From: Bacillota bacterium
GTDB taxonomy: Bacteria; Bacillota; Clostridia; Peptostreptococcales; Anaerovoracaceae
Assembly: GCA_019420305.1 (NCBI GenBank)
Contig: JAHZHL010000018.1
Location: 1-44,103 of the forward strand
DNA length: 44,103 bases
Reading direction: 5' to 3'
Shown: piece after piece, positions 23,248 to 31,227 of the stretch
How the letters are laid out: each line of letters starts with the position of its first letter
Numbering within the stretch: the first letter of the stretch is position 1
Made by a program: the position numbers and the translations under genes
Notes under the pieces: model-generated
What the model was told of the DNA's origin: nothing
Databases searched by the model: none
The model's input: only the letters and a program-made list of their open reading frames with translations

Positions 23248-23588
23248 CTCAACTCCCCGCAAAACTCACTCCCCAACTGGCGGAGCATAGTTTCGCGCCG
23301 GAACCTCCGCAGGCGCGAAGCCCCGAGGACCAGCTGCCTGGCAAAGTTGTCCGCGCAAAATTCTCAGCCTCCCACAAAACTCACTCCCCAACTGGCGGAG
23401 CATAGTTTCGCGCTGGAACCTTCGCAGGCGCGAAGCGCCGCGAACCAGCTGCCTGGCAAAGTTGCCCGCGCAAAATTCTCAACTCCCCGCAAAACTCACT
23501 CCCCAACTGGCGGAGCATAGTTTTGCGCCGGAACCTCCGCAGGCGCGAAGCCCCGAGGACCAGTGACAGAGCAAAACTATGCTCCGCC
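23248..23588. repeat. Three tandem 115-bp palindromic repeats between ilvC and ilvD
   Basis: Copies at 23248-23362, 23363-23477 and 23478-23588. Copies 1 and 2 are 115 bp each and about 90% identical; copy 3 matches copy 1 in 85 of its first 86 bases and then changes. Each holds TTCGCGCC...GGCGCGAA or a near form. In copy 3 an 18-bp perfect inverted repeat (23509-23526 with 23571-23588) encloses that inner stem and abuts the ilvC stop codon. No open frame covers the block. It could act as a strong RNA hairpin in the ilv mRNA or be an expanded small mobile repeat. Confidence 0.85.
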
Positions 23589-24584
23589 CTATTTCTTAAT
23601 CCAGCTCATCAGCTTCCTAAGCTCTGTACCAGTCTTGCACAGCTGATGTTCGGACTCGTTCTTTCTTGTCGCCAGGAATCTCGCTTTTCCGCCTGCCTGG
23701 AATTCCTGAATAAATTCACTTGCGAACGTTCCGTTCTGGATTTCAGTCAGAACCTGCTTCATCTCTTTTCTTGTATCTTCTGTGATCAGTCTCTTTCCTG
23801 TTCTGTAATCACCGTATTCCGCAGTATTGGAGATAGAATATCTCATCTTATCGAATCCGCCTTCGTAAATCAGGTCAACGATCAGCTTCATTTCATGGAT
23901 ACATTCAAAGTATGCCATTTCCGGTTCATATCCTGCTTCTACCAGAGTTTCAAATCCGGCTTTCATCAGCTCCGTTACGCCGCCGCACAGAACTGCCTGT
24001 TCACCAAAGAGGTCTGTTTCAGTCTCTTCTTTGAAGGTTGTTTCCAGAATACCCGCGCGTCCCGCGCCGATTCCGCTCGCGTATGCCAGCGCGTAGTCCT
24101 TCGCTTTTCCGGAAGCGTCCTGATAAACCGCGATCAGGCTTGGAACGCCTTTTCCCTCTACATACTGGGATCTTACCGTATGTCCCGGTCCTTTCGGCGC
24201 GATCATGATAACATCAACGTTTTCCGGAGGAGTAATCTGGTTGAAATGAATATTGAAACCATGGGCAAACGCCAGAACATTTCCTTCTTTCAGATGCTTT
24301 TCGATCTGTTCTTTATAAATCTGAGCCTGCAGTTCATCCGGAGTCAATACCATAACAATGTCACCGGCCTCCGCAGCCGCCTCAATGTCCATAACTTTCA
24401 GACCCGCAGCTTCCGCTTTCGCGGTATGTCTTGAGCCGGGTCTCAGACCTACTACTACATTAACGCCGCTTTCATTCAGATTCATAGCGTGAGCGTGGCC
24501 CTGGCTTCCGAATCCAAGGATCGCAACCGTTTTTCCATCTAATAATCCTAAATTGCAGTCCTGATCATAATACTTCTTAATCAT
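23589..24584 (-). CDS. ilvC: Ketol-acid reductoisomerase (class I)
   Basis: A 331-aa enzyme, the length of class I KARI. It isomerises and reduces 2-acetolactate and 2-aceto-2-hydroxybutyrate with NADPH and Mg2+. The dinucleotide motif ILGFGSQGHAHAMNL lies at 22-36; the magnesium acidic residues are in DLFGEQAVLCGG and in the ECIHEMKLIVDLI helix further on. It follows ilvN by about 60 bp; the ATG is preceded by AAAGGAGATAG. The stop lies at the edge of a palindromic repeat block. Confidence 0.97.
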   Translation of the reverse strand: MIKKYYDQDCNLGLLDGKTVAILGFGSQGHAHAMNLNESGVNVVVGLRPGSRHTAKAEAAGLKVMDIEAAAEAGDIVMVLTPDELQAQIYKEQIEKHLKEGNVLAFAHGFNIHFNQITPPENVDVIMIAPKGPGHTVRSQYVEGKGVPSLIAVYQDASGKAKDYALAYASGIGAGRAGILETTFKEETETDLFGEQAVLCGGVTELMKAGFETLVEAGYEPEMAYFECIHEMKLIVDLIYEGGFDKMRYSISNTAEYGDYRTGKRLITEDTRKEMKQVLTEIQNGTFASEFIQEFQAGGKARFLATRKNESEHQLCKTGTELRKLMSWIKK

Positions 24585-24646
24585 TTTCTTCTATCTCCTT
24601 TATATATTTTAAATTAATATAGTTGGCTCAATTTCGGGCATCCGCG

Positions 24647-25153
24647 TCAGATTCTATGTTCCTGAATGCCTCTTTCAATCCCGGTAATACCGGTTCTGCA
24701 AACTTCCGCGATGTCATAGCAGTCCAGCATATTCATAAATCCGTCCAGCTTTTCCGGGGCTCCGGTCAGCTCGACAATCATGCTGTCCTTGGATAGATCG
24801 ATAATCTTTCCTCTATAAATCTCAATGATCTCCCGGATCGCGGAACGATCCGTTTTATCACACTTGATCTTAACCAGCAATAGTTCCCGGTACAAACTGT
24901 TTCCCGCGTCCAAAGTGAAAATATCGCGAACCACTTCCAATTTTTCTGTCTGTGTCAAAATCTGATGCAGAGCTTGTTCTGTACCGGTAAACACAATCGT
25001 AATTCTGGAAATCTCCGGATTGTTGGTTGTCGACACCGTAAGGGAGTCAATATTAAATCCGCGTCTTCCGAAGAGGCTGACCACTCTGGTCAGAACATTG
25101 GACTGGTTGTCAACCAATATACTGATTACTTCTTTTCTCAATGTTTTATCCAT
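24647..25153 (-). CDS. ilvN: Acetolactate synthase small (regulatory) subunit
   Basis: A 168-aa protein with an N-terminal ACT domain (VISILVDNQSNVLTRVVSLFGRRGFNIDSL at about 8-37) and the usual C-terminal half (SKDSMIVELTGAPEKLDGF). It binds valine and lets it inhibit the catalytic subunit. It starts 13 nt after ilvB, with GGAAGGAG as ribosome binding site. Also named ilvH in some genomes. Confidence 0.95.
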   Translation of the reverse strand: MDKTLRKEVISILVDNQSNVLTRVVSLFGRRGFNIDSLTVSTTNNPEISRITIVFTGTEQALHQILTQTEKLEVVRDIFTLDAGNSLYRELLLVKIKCDKTDRSAIREIIEIYRGKIIDLSKDSMIVELTGAPEKLDGFMNMLDCYDIAEVCRTGITGIERGIQEHRI

Positions 25154-25166
25154 TTCCTGCTCCTTC

Positions 25167-26828
25167 CTACCCGATTATCATGTCTTCAACCGTTCCGCCT
25201 CCCGGAATCATCGGCAGAACCCGTTCTTCTGTAGCAATGGCACAGTCAATCCATACAGGGCCTTTTTCTTTAAGGGCTTTTTTAAATACATCCTCAAACT
25301 CAGTCGGAGTCGTCGCCGAGTACCCCTTCGCGCCGAAGGCTTCCGCCAGTTTAGGGAAGTCCGTCTTTCTGTTGGGGGTCGTCGCCGAATAACGCCGTCC
25401 GTAAAAGCTGGTCTGCCACTGGTATACCATTCCAAGAACATGGTTGTTCATGATAACGGTTATAATAGGAAGATTCTCACTTACTGCAGTACAGGCCTCA
25501 TTAAGGTTCATATGGAACGATCCGTCTCCGGTGAAGTGGATAACTCTCTTCTCCGGACATCCGATCTGCGCCCCAATGGCGGCTCCGTAACCGAATCCCA
25601 TTGTTCCCAGCCCTCCGCTGGTAATAAAATCCTTCGTGCGGTCATGCTTCAGATACTGGGCTGCCCACATCTGATGTTGTCCGACGTCGGTTACATAAAT
25701 GGTCTCTTTATCGGTCAAATCACAGACAGCTGTCACAATCTCGCTCGGATGCAGTTCCGCGTCCTGGCACTTTACATCGCCTGTCTTTTTCTTCCATTCC
25801 GTAGACTGGGCGACCCATTCCGCGTGATCACGCTTTTCAATCAGCGGAAGCAACTTCTGCAAAAAGTCCTTCACATCGCTGATCACGCTTTTATCTACAA
25901 GCACATTTTTGTTAATCTCGCTCTTGTCAATATCTACCTGAACCTTTTTCGCTCTGCGCGCGAACTTTTCCGGGTTTAAAGCTACCCGATCGCTGAACCG
26001 GCAACCCAGAGCGATCAAAAGATCCGCCCGATCCACCGCTCTGTTCGCCGCGATGCTTCCGTGCATGCCGATAAGCCCCAGGTTTCGTTTATTCTCATAA
26101 CCCAGAATTCCTGCCGCCATGAGGGTATATGTAGCCGGGATATCCGCGATTTCCAGCAGTTCATTCAGTTCATCGCCGGCGTCAGAAGCGGCTACGCCTC
26201 CTCCGAAGTATATCACAGGACGCTCCGCCCGATTAATCATTTCCGCGATTTCCGCTACTTCCTTTTCATCCGCCTTCGGATTCGGCTGAAGCGGGAGCGG
26301 TTTTCCTTTTTTGTAATCAATGGTAGCCGCGGTTACGTCCTTTGTAATGTCAATCAGTACCGGACCTTTCCTTCCACTGTTTGCGATCCGGAAGGATTCT
26401 CTCAGCGCGTGCTCCAGATCCTCAATGCGGTTTACAAAGAAACTGTGCTTTGTAATCGGCAGTGTCACTCCTGTAATGCAAATCTCCTGAAACGCGTCCC
26501 TGCCAATCAGGTTGTCCGGAACATTTGCTGTAATCGCGATCATTGGAATGCTGTCCATGAAAGCTGTTGCGATTCCCGTAACCAGATTGGTCGCGCCCGG
26601 ACCGCTGGTCGCGAAGACGACTCCGGTTCTTCCGGTTGCCCGGTAATAGCCGTCCGCCGCGTGGGCCGCTCCCTGTTCATGCGCAGTAAGGACGTGCTTG
26701 ATTTTGTCCCTGTATTCGTACAGGACGTCGTATAGATTCAGCGCGGTTCCGCCCGGATAGCCGAATACCGTATCTACACCATGTTCTAACAAAACTTCTG
26801 CCACTAACTGTGATCCTGTTACTTTCAT
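25167..26828 (-). CDS. ilvB: Acetolactate synthase large (catalytic) subunit
   Basis: A 553-aa ThDP enzyme joining two pyruvates, or pyruvate and 2-oxobutanoate, for the branched-chain pathway. E51 in LTAHEQGAAHAADGYYRATG activates the cofactor; GYPGGTALNLYD, GRDAFQE and the ThDP-binding TGDGSFHMNLNE are family motifs. The start at 26828 (MKVTGSQL) is the conserved one, with AAGGA about 10 nt upstream; in-frame ATGs at 26852 and 26906 are possible but extend beyond the family. It heads the operon and is divergent from the carboxyltransferase operon. Confidence 0.96.
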   Translation of the reverse strand: MKVTGSQLVAEVLLEHGVDTVFGYPGGTALNLYDVLYEYRDKIKHVLTAHEQGAAHAADGYYRATGRTGVVFATSGPGATNLVTGIATAFMDSIPMIAITANVPDNLIGRDAFQEICITGVTLPITKHSFFVNRIEDLEHALRESFRIANSGRKGPVLIDITKDVTAATIDYKKGKPLPLQPNPKADEKEVAEIAEMINRAERPVIYFGGGVAASDAGDELNELLEIADIPATYTLMAAGILGYENKRNLGLIGMHGSIAANRAVDRADLLIALGCRFSDRVALNPEKFARRAKKVQVDIDKSEINKNVLVDKSVISDVKDFLQKLLPLIEKRDHAEWVAQSTEWKKKTGDVKCQDAELHPSEIVTAVCDLTDKETIYVTDVGQHQMWAAQYLKHDRTKDFITSGGLGTMGFGYGAAIGAQIGCPEKRVIHFTGDGSFHMNLNEACTAVSENLPIITVIMNNHVLGMVYQWQTSFYGRRYSATTPNRKTDFPKLAEAFGAKGYSATTPTEFEDVFKKALKEKGPVWIDCAIATEERVLPMIPGGGTVEDMIIG

Positions 26829-26909
26829 TTCGCATTCATCCTTTTCTTCCATAATAAATTTCTCATTCGCACTTAAATATATACACCATTTTTGCCTTGA
26901 GTACAACCT

Positions 26910-26937
26910 ATTATAACGTATTTTTCAAGAAAATCAA
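26910..26937 (-). promoter_or_regulatory. ilvB promoter overlapped by a CodY-like palindrome
   Basis: Minus strand TTGATT (26932-26937), 16-bp spacer, TATAAT (26910-26915). The plus-strand segment ATTTTTCAAGAAAAT (26920-26934) is a near palindrome matching the CodY consensus at 11 of 15 positions, because its centre is one base longer. CodY control of ilv genes is well known in Firmicutes; this site is only a candidate. The leader of about 75 nt shows no T-box. Confidence 0.5.
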
Positions 26938-27037
26938 CCCACTCTTGTTATTTTTAACAATTAATATAATTTTTTTATGTGTTTTTTAACAAAATTCTAC
27001 AAATCAACCTCGCCAGCCTCATCGCGCATATATTTTC

Positions 27038-27089
27038 TCAATTTTCTAATTAATAAAAAATTGACATTTATCTGATTATTCTATATAAT
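27038..27089 (+). promoter_or_regulatory. Strong promoter with -35 dyad, carboxyltransferase operon
   Basis: TTGACA (27061-27066), 17-bp spacer, TATAAT (27084-27089): a consensus promoter. Arms TCAATTTT (27038-27045) and AAAATTGA (27057-27064) form a perfect 8-bp dyad overlapping the -35, so a repressor or activator probably acts here. The leader is about 90 nt without a recognised riboswitch. Confidence 0.75.
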
Positions 27090-27184
27090 AACCTTAAATA
27101 AACATTAAACTTTATCATTAATCTTTTTTTAAGTTATTTTGTCAGAGATTGCAGTTTGACACTGTCATACTAGGAGGTACCCTT

Positions 27185-28177
27185 ATGAATGAAAAACAAA
27201 AGGCGTATTCGACCATACTGCGTACGCTTCCCGCAACGGATGCGCGGACAGAGGTTCTTTTCCGGCAGGCCGGCGACGGATTTCTGCAGATTGAGTACGG
27301 ACATGAGCAGCGGCTGTATGTTCCGGATTCCTTCCGCATTCTGGCCATTGACGCAAAAGTGAAGGAAAAGGGAATTGACGGTCTGATCGAAACCGTTCCG
27401 GGGCTGAGAACGAATATGTTCCATTTTGATCCGCTGATTCTTCCTGTTGAACGTTTAATTGACGAAATCGCCGAATGCGAGGATCAGCTGAATTCTCTTG
27501 ACAATATGGTAATTCCTTCAAGACTGATCCGGCTGCCGGTCGCCTTTGAAGACACTGAGACGAAAAAGGCAGTAGAAAAATATCTTCAGCTTATCCGGCC
27601 TGACGCGCCTAACTGTGAAGGCGGATACAATCTGGAATATATCGCCCAGTGTAACGGCGTCTCTGTCAAAGAAGCGAAAGAAAAATTTATGGAAACCGAA
27701 TGGTTCAACAGCGGCTGTGGATTCTGGCCCGGAGGCGGTTTTTTCTGGCCGCTGGATCCCAGATGCGCTCTGGTTGTTCCCAAATATAACCCGCCGAGAA
27801 CCTGGACTCCGGAAGGTTCCGTCGGCCTGGGCGGCCCATGCGCTTTTACCTATACAACACCGACTGGCGGAGGTTATCAGCTGATGGGGCGCACGATCCC
27901 AACCTTCCAGTTTGCGATGAAGCATCCTCAGTTCGCCGATACCCCGTTCCTCTATCGAAATGCGGATCGCATCAAATTTTACGAGGTTTCCGAAGAGGAA
28001 GTCCTGAATATTTACGAGCATGTCCACAACAAAACCGATTATCAGTATGAAATCGAGGAAGGCGAAATTGTTGTAAAAGACTACATTAACTGGCTGAACT
28101 CGGAAAAAATTCAGGCGGAAGCCGCACAGTTCAACAAACAAAGACAGGAAGGACTCGAAAAAGCGCCAAAGCTTTAA
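27185..28177 (+). CDS. Carboxyltransferase domain subunit 1, urea-carboxylase type (PxpB/KipI family)
   Basis: A 330-aa protein of the carboxyltransferase-domain-1 family (PF02682), found in 5-oxoprolinase subunit PxpB, KipI and urea carboxylase. At 330 aa it is longer than PxpB/KipI (about 220-240). The segment KYNPPRTWTPEGSVGLGG, then GGGYQLMGRTIPTFQ, follows the urea carboxylase form (KYNPxRTWTPExxVGIGG), not the usual PxpB form (ATPRTRVPAGSV). It should make half of a carboxyltransferase site together with the next gene. The ATG follows AGGAGGT. First gene of a four-gene operon with 18-20 bp gaps or less. Confidence 0.85.
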   Translation: MNEKQKAYSTILRTLPATDARTEVLFRQAGDGFLQIEYGHEQRLYVPDSFRILAIDAKVKEKGIDGLIETVPGLRTNMFHFDPLILPVERLIDEIAECEDQLNSLDNMVIPSRLIRLPVAFEDTETKKAVEKYLQLIRPDAPNCEGGYNLEYIAQCNGVSVKEAKEKFMETEWFNSGCGFWPGGGFFWPLDPRCALVVPKYNPPRTWTPEGSVGLGGPCAFTYTTPTGGGYQLMGRTIPTFQFAMKHPQFADTPFLYRNADRIKFYEVSEEEVLNIYEHVHNKTDYQYEIEEGEIVVKDYINWLNSEKIQAEAAQFNKQRQEGLEKAPKL

Positions 28178-28195
28178 GGAAAGGGAGGGAATAAA

Positions 28196-29182
28196 ATGTT
28201 GAAAATCATACAGGGCGGCGTACAGGCTGTCGTGGAAGACTGGCCGGGAAGGCTGGGATATATGGGCGCAGGAATGGCGCCGGCCGGAGCAATGGATAAT
28301 GTTGCTCTTGAATTCGGAAATCTCTTGGTCGGAAATGAAAAAGGCGAAGCCGGCATCGAAATCGCGGTCGGTATGTTCAACGCACAGTTTGAAAAGGATA
28401 CAGTGATTGCAGTGACCGGCGCGGATCTTGGCGCAACGCTTAACGGAAAGAAACTCCCCATGTGGGAATCTGTCCGTGTTTCAGCGGGAGACAAGCTGAA
28501 ATTCCGTACATATGGAGAAAACGGGTTCCGCGCCTACCTTTCCATTGCGGGAGGCATTGACGTCCCCGTATATCTGGGAAGCAAGTCGACTTGTCTGTTC
28601 GGCGGCTATGGAGGCTATGAAGGCCGTCCCCTGAAGACCGACGATGTTTTGGAGACCGGTTCTCCTTCCGCTCCGCTGACAGAGTTGGAAGGCAGAAAAG
28701 TCCTTCCGGATAAGCGCCCTGTCTATACAAACGAGATCCAACTGAGGCTAATCCCAGGAATGAACGCTTATCCAGACTTTGTAACCGAAGAAGGCATGGA
28801 CTATCTGTACAGCAATAAATTCCAGTTTTCAGTTAATTCCAACCGTTCCGCGTGCAGACTGGACCCACTCCCGGATTACTTCTTTGCCCGAAAGGACGGC
28901 GGCGCCGGCGGTTCTCATCCTTCCAACATTATCGACCATGCCTACAATATGCGCGGAGCGATTAATGTAACCGGGAACACCCCTTCTCTGCTGATTGCGG
29001 ACGGTCCCACCCTCGGAGGGTTTATGTGCTGCGGGAATGTCATCAACGCGGATTTGTGGAAAATCGGGCAGGCCGCTCCGGAGCGGGACTACGCGTGCTT
29101 TGTTCTGTCTACTCTTGAGGAGGCGGTTGAAGCGCGGAAAGCTCAGGCAGAATGGCTGTCTATGGACTCTATTGCGATGTAA
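28196..29182 (+). CDS. Carboxyltransferase domain subunit 2, urea-carboxylase type (PxpC/KipA family)
   Basis: A 328-aa protein of the biotin-dependent carboxyltransferase family (PF02626). The start VQAVVEDWPGRLGYMGAGMAPAG, the middle YLSIAGGIDVPVYLGSKST and the late GGSHPSNIIDHAYNMRG with DGPTLGGFMCCGNV correspond segment by segment to the second half of the urea carboxylase CT domain. With the preceding subunit it should accept carboxyl groups from a biotinylated carrier, or act as 5-oxoprolinase PxpC. RBS AAAGGGAGGG. The substrate is undetermined. Confidence 0.87.
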   Translation: MLKIIQGGVQAVVEDWPGRLGYMGAGMAPAGAMDNVALEFGNLLVGNEKGEAGIEIAVGMFNAQFEKDTVIAVTGADLGATLNGKKLPMWESVRVSAGDKLKFRTYGENGFRAYLSIAGGIDVPVYLGSKSTCLFGGYGGYEGRPLKTDDVLETGSPSAPLTELEGRKVLPDKRPVYTNEIQLRLIPGMNAYPDFVTEEGMDYLYSNKFQFSVNSNRSACRLDPLPDYFFARKDGGAGGSHPSNIIDHAYNMRGAINVTGNTPSLLIADGPTLGGFMCCGNVINADLWKIGQAAPERDYACFVLSTLEEAVEARKAQAEWLSMDSIAM

Positions 29183-29194
29183 GGAGGTATGGAA

Positions 29195-29956
29195 ATGCGA
29201 AAAATTGATGTGAATGTCGATATGGGCGAAAGTTTTGGACGTTATACCCTCGGAAATGACGAAGAGCTGATGAAATATATTTCCTCAGCCAATGTTGCTA
29301 CCTGTTTTCACGCGGGAGATCCTCTCGTTATGGAACAGACCATAAAGTGGGCCAAACAATATGATGTTGCCGTCGGCGCCCATATCGGTCTCCCTGACAA
29401 ACAGGGATTCGGCAGACGCCAGATGGATCTTACCGCGGAAGAACTCCGGGCGGATACACTCTTTCAGATTGCCGCAATCGACGGAGTCGCGAAGACCTAT
29501 GGTATAAAACTGCAGCATGTAAAACCTCACGGCATTTTATATCGGATGGTTTCGGAATATGAACAATATATCGATCCATTCCTGCAGGCTATAAAAGATT
29601 ACAATCCGGAGCTGTTCATTATGCTGCCCCCGAATACGCCTGCCTTTGAACGCGGAAAAGAAATGGGACTGCGTATGGTCGGAGAAGCGCTCATCGATCT
29701 CAGTTATGATGAAGACGGCAACTGGGTAATCGAACGGACAAAGAAAGCCAGAAGCCCCCAGGATGTTGCCGAGCGGGCAGTTTCTGTAGCCACACAGAAA
29801 AAAATCGCCACTGTCAAAGGCGACCTGATCGATATTGACGCATGTACAGTCTGCATCCATGGCGACGCGCCGAACGCAGTCGAAGAAGCGGCTGTCGTAA
29901 AGAAGGTACTGGAAGAAAATGGCGTAGAAATTGCAAATCTTTTTAAAATCTTATAA
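29195..29956 (+). CDS. pxpA: LamB/YcsF family protein (5-oxoprolinase subunit A-like)
   Basis: A 253-aa protein of the LamB/YcsF family. The start KIDVNVDMGESFGRYTLGNDEELM, then ANVATCFHAGDP, GAHIGLPDKQGFGRR and LQHVKPHGILYRM are diagnostic and hold the likely metal/active-site acidic and histidine residues. In the known complex PxpA works with PxpB and PxpC to open 5-oxoproline to glutamate with ATP. The start at 29195 is chosen because AAGGAGGT ends right before an earlier in-frame ATG at 29189. It lies 12 bp after the CT2 gene. Confidence 0.9.
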   Translation: MRKIDVNVDMGESFGRYTLGNDEELMKYISSANVATCFHAGDPLVMEQTIKWAKQYDVAVGAHIGLPDKQGFGRRQMDLTAEELRADTLFQIAAIDGVAKTYGIKLQHVKPHGILYRMVSEYEQYIDPFLQAIKDYNPELFIMLPPNTPAFERGKEMGLRMVGEALIDLSYDEDGNWVIERTKKARSPQDVAERAVSVATQKKIATVKGDLIDIDACTVCIHGDAPNAVEEAAVVKKVLEENGVEIANLFKIL

Positions 29957-29976
29957 ACACAACAAGGAGGTTCACT

Positions 29977-30192
29977 ATGGGTTATGAAATCAAATCCCCT
30001 CTGCCCGGTTCTATCTGGGAGATTAAGGTCAGTGAGGGACAGGAAATCAAAGAAGATGAGGTCGTTATTATTCTGGAAGCCATGAAAATGGAAAACGAGA
30101 TTCCTGCAGATTTTGATGGAACCGTGAAAAAAATTCTGGTAGAAAAAGGCCAGACTGTAAAAGCGGGCGAAACCTTAATCGAAGTTGATTAA
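29977..30192 (+). CDS. Stand-alone biotin carboxyl carrier protein
   Basis: A 71-aa biotinyl domain with nothing else attached. The biotinylation motif EAMKMEN puts the modified lysine at K37, with the usual GSIWEIKVSEGQEIKEDE before it and GTVKKILVEKGQTVKAGE after it. It should carry CO2 between a biotin carboxylase and the two carboxyltransferase subunits encoded just upstream. RBS AAGGAGG, 20 bp after the YcsF gene, so same operon. No biotin carboxylase (AccC) is coded in the window; the carrier may use the housekeeping one. Confidence 0.93.
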   Translation: MGYEIKSPLPGSIWEIKVSEGQEIKEDEVVIILEAMKMENEIPADFDGTVKKILVEKGQTVKAGETLIEVD

Positions 30193-30198
30193 TCCACA

Positions 30199-30235
30199 GC
30201 AGGCCGGCCAGCGCGGCCGGTCTGCTTCTTTCATT
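30199..30235 (+). terminator. Terminator after the biotin-carrier gene
   Basis: An 11-bp GC-rich stem (30199-30209 with 30215-30225, one wobble), 5-nt loop, then TTCTTTCATTTT. It ends the carboxyltransferase operon ahead of the regulator. Confidence 0.8.
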
Positions 30236-30293
30236 TTATCCCGCACCACCGCGAATCCTAATCATTGAACGCAAAAGGAGGGGGCAGATTTAA

Positions 30294-31139
30294 ATGGAAC
30301 GCATCCTGATCTTTAGCCAGCAGAAGCTGCTAATCACACAAATTTCAGACGCCATAAGCAAGCTGGAACCGGAAAGCGAGCTCCTCTGTTTTACCGACCC
30401 GATCGACAGCCTTTCTTTCACAGCGGAATCTCCTTCTCTAAGCGGTGCTGTAATAGACATTGATTCGGACGCCTGTTCTTCCCTGCGTTTTTTAAAGGTG
30501 TTTCATACGCTGGATTCCTCCCTCCCGGTTATCTTTCTTTCCAAAAGCGGGAAATACGCGGTAGAAAGTTTTCAATATGGCGCCGTCGATTATCTTAATT
30601 CTCCGTTCAGCATGCAGCGCCTGCGGGAAGCATTGGACAAACTGAAAGAAAAGCATACAACCAAAAACATCCGCCGCGTTTATATAAAAACCTTTGGCTC
30701 CTTTGAAATCTTTGTGGGAGATACGCCTATCTCCTGGAAAAATTCCAAAACAAAAGAACTGCTGGCATTTCTCATAGACAGCAGAGGCGCCGAAGTAAGC
30801 AGCGACGCCATTAAACAGACGCTCTGGCCGGATGTGGATGAAAAAAAGGCGTCTTCCAATTATCACACAACCCTTCATAATCTGAGAAAAAAACTGGCCT
30901 CTAACGGTCTGGAACATCTGTTGCTGGGAAGCCGCGGAAGCCAGAGAGTCGACACCAGTATTTTTGACTGTGATCTGTATGACTTTGAGCGCTGCGCAGA
31001 AGATGGGAGCCCTGCGGCCTGCAGACAAGCCTTTTCTTTATACAAGGGCCGCTATCTGGAAAATAACGCCTATCCCTGGAGTCACTTTACGAAATTGAGA
31101 ATTGATATCCAGTTTGAGCAGCTTTGTCATAACGTCTGA
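30294..31139 (+). CDS. Degenerate-receiver SARP-like transcriptional regulator
   Basis: A 281-aa protein in two or three parts. Residues 1-118 have the receiver fold (VIDIDSD, FLSKSG, GAVDYLNSPF), but the acidic pair after the first strand is replaced (ILIFSQQ) and the conserved Lys before Pro is Ser, so it probably is not phosphorylated normally. Residues 125-215 form a winged-helix of Trans_reg_C/SARP type (FGSFEIFVGDTPISWKNSKTKELLAFLI, then HNLRKKL). Only the first helices of a BTAD domain follow (CDLYDFERC... to the stop), so it is short for the family. It may control the preceding operon; this is inferred from position only. Confidence 0.75.
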   Translation: MERILIFSQQKLLITQISDAISKLEPESELLCFTDPIDSLSFTAESPSLSGAVIDIDSDACSSLRFLKVFHTLDSSLPVIFLSKSGKYAVESFQYGAVDYLNSPFSMQRLREALDKLKEKHTTKNIRRVYIKTFGSFEIFVGDTPISWKNSKTKELLAFLIDSRGAEVSSDAIKQTLWPDVDEKKASSNYHTTLHNLRKKLASNGLEHLLLGSRGSQRVDTSIFDCDLYDFERCAEDGSPAACRQAFSLYKGRYLENNAYPWSHFTKLRIDIQFEQLCHNV

Positions 31140-31171
31140 AAAAATCCCATTTCGTCTTCTCGTAAAACAAT

Positions 31172-31227
31172 TTGACAGATCTCTGGATTTTGTTTATAAT
31201 CCCTTTTGTCCGATTACAGACAAAAGG
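31172..31227 (+). promoter_or_regulatory. marR-MATE promoter and operator dyad
   Basis: TTGACA (31172-31177), 17-bp spacer, TATAAT (31195-31200). A perfect dyad CCTTTTGTC (31202-31210) and GACAAAAGG (31219-31227), 8 bp apart, covers the start site and runs into the ribosome binding site, the usual place for MarR autorepression. Confidence 0.8.

Noticed and set aside
23248..23588. CRISPR array
   Set aside because: Units are 115 bp, tandem without spacers, and only three in number; no cas genes.
24647..25153. Longer antisense frames over ilvN and ilvB (for example 25020-25979)
   Set aside because: Shadows of conserved ilv genes with no domain of their own.
26829..26903. Leader-peptide attenuator or T-box before ilvB
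   Set aside because: The short leader has no T-box sequence, no terminator hairpin and only an eight-codon frame poor in Leu, Val and Ile.
30294..31139. Frameshifted longer SARP regulator
   Set aside because: The bases after the stop do not continue a BTAD domain in the frames inspected, and a promoter for marR begins 33 bp later.
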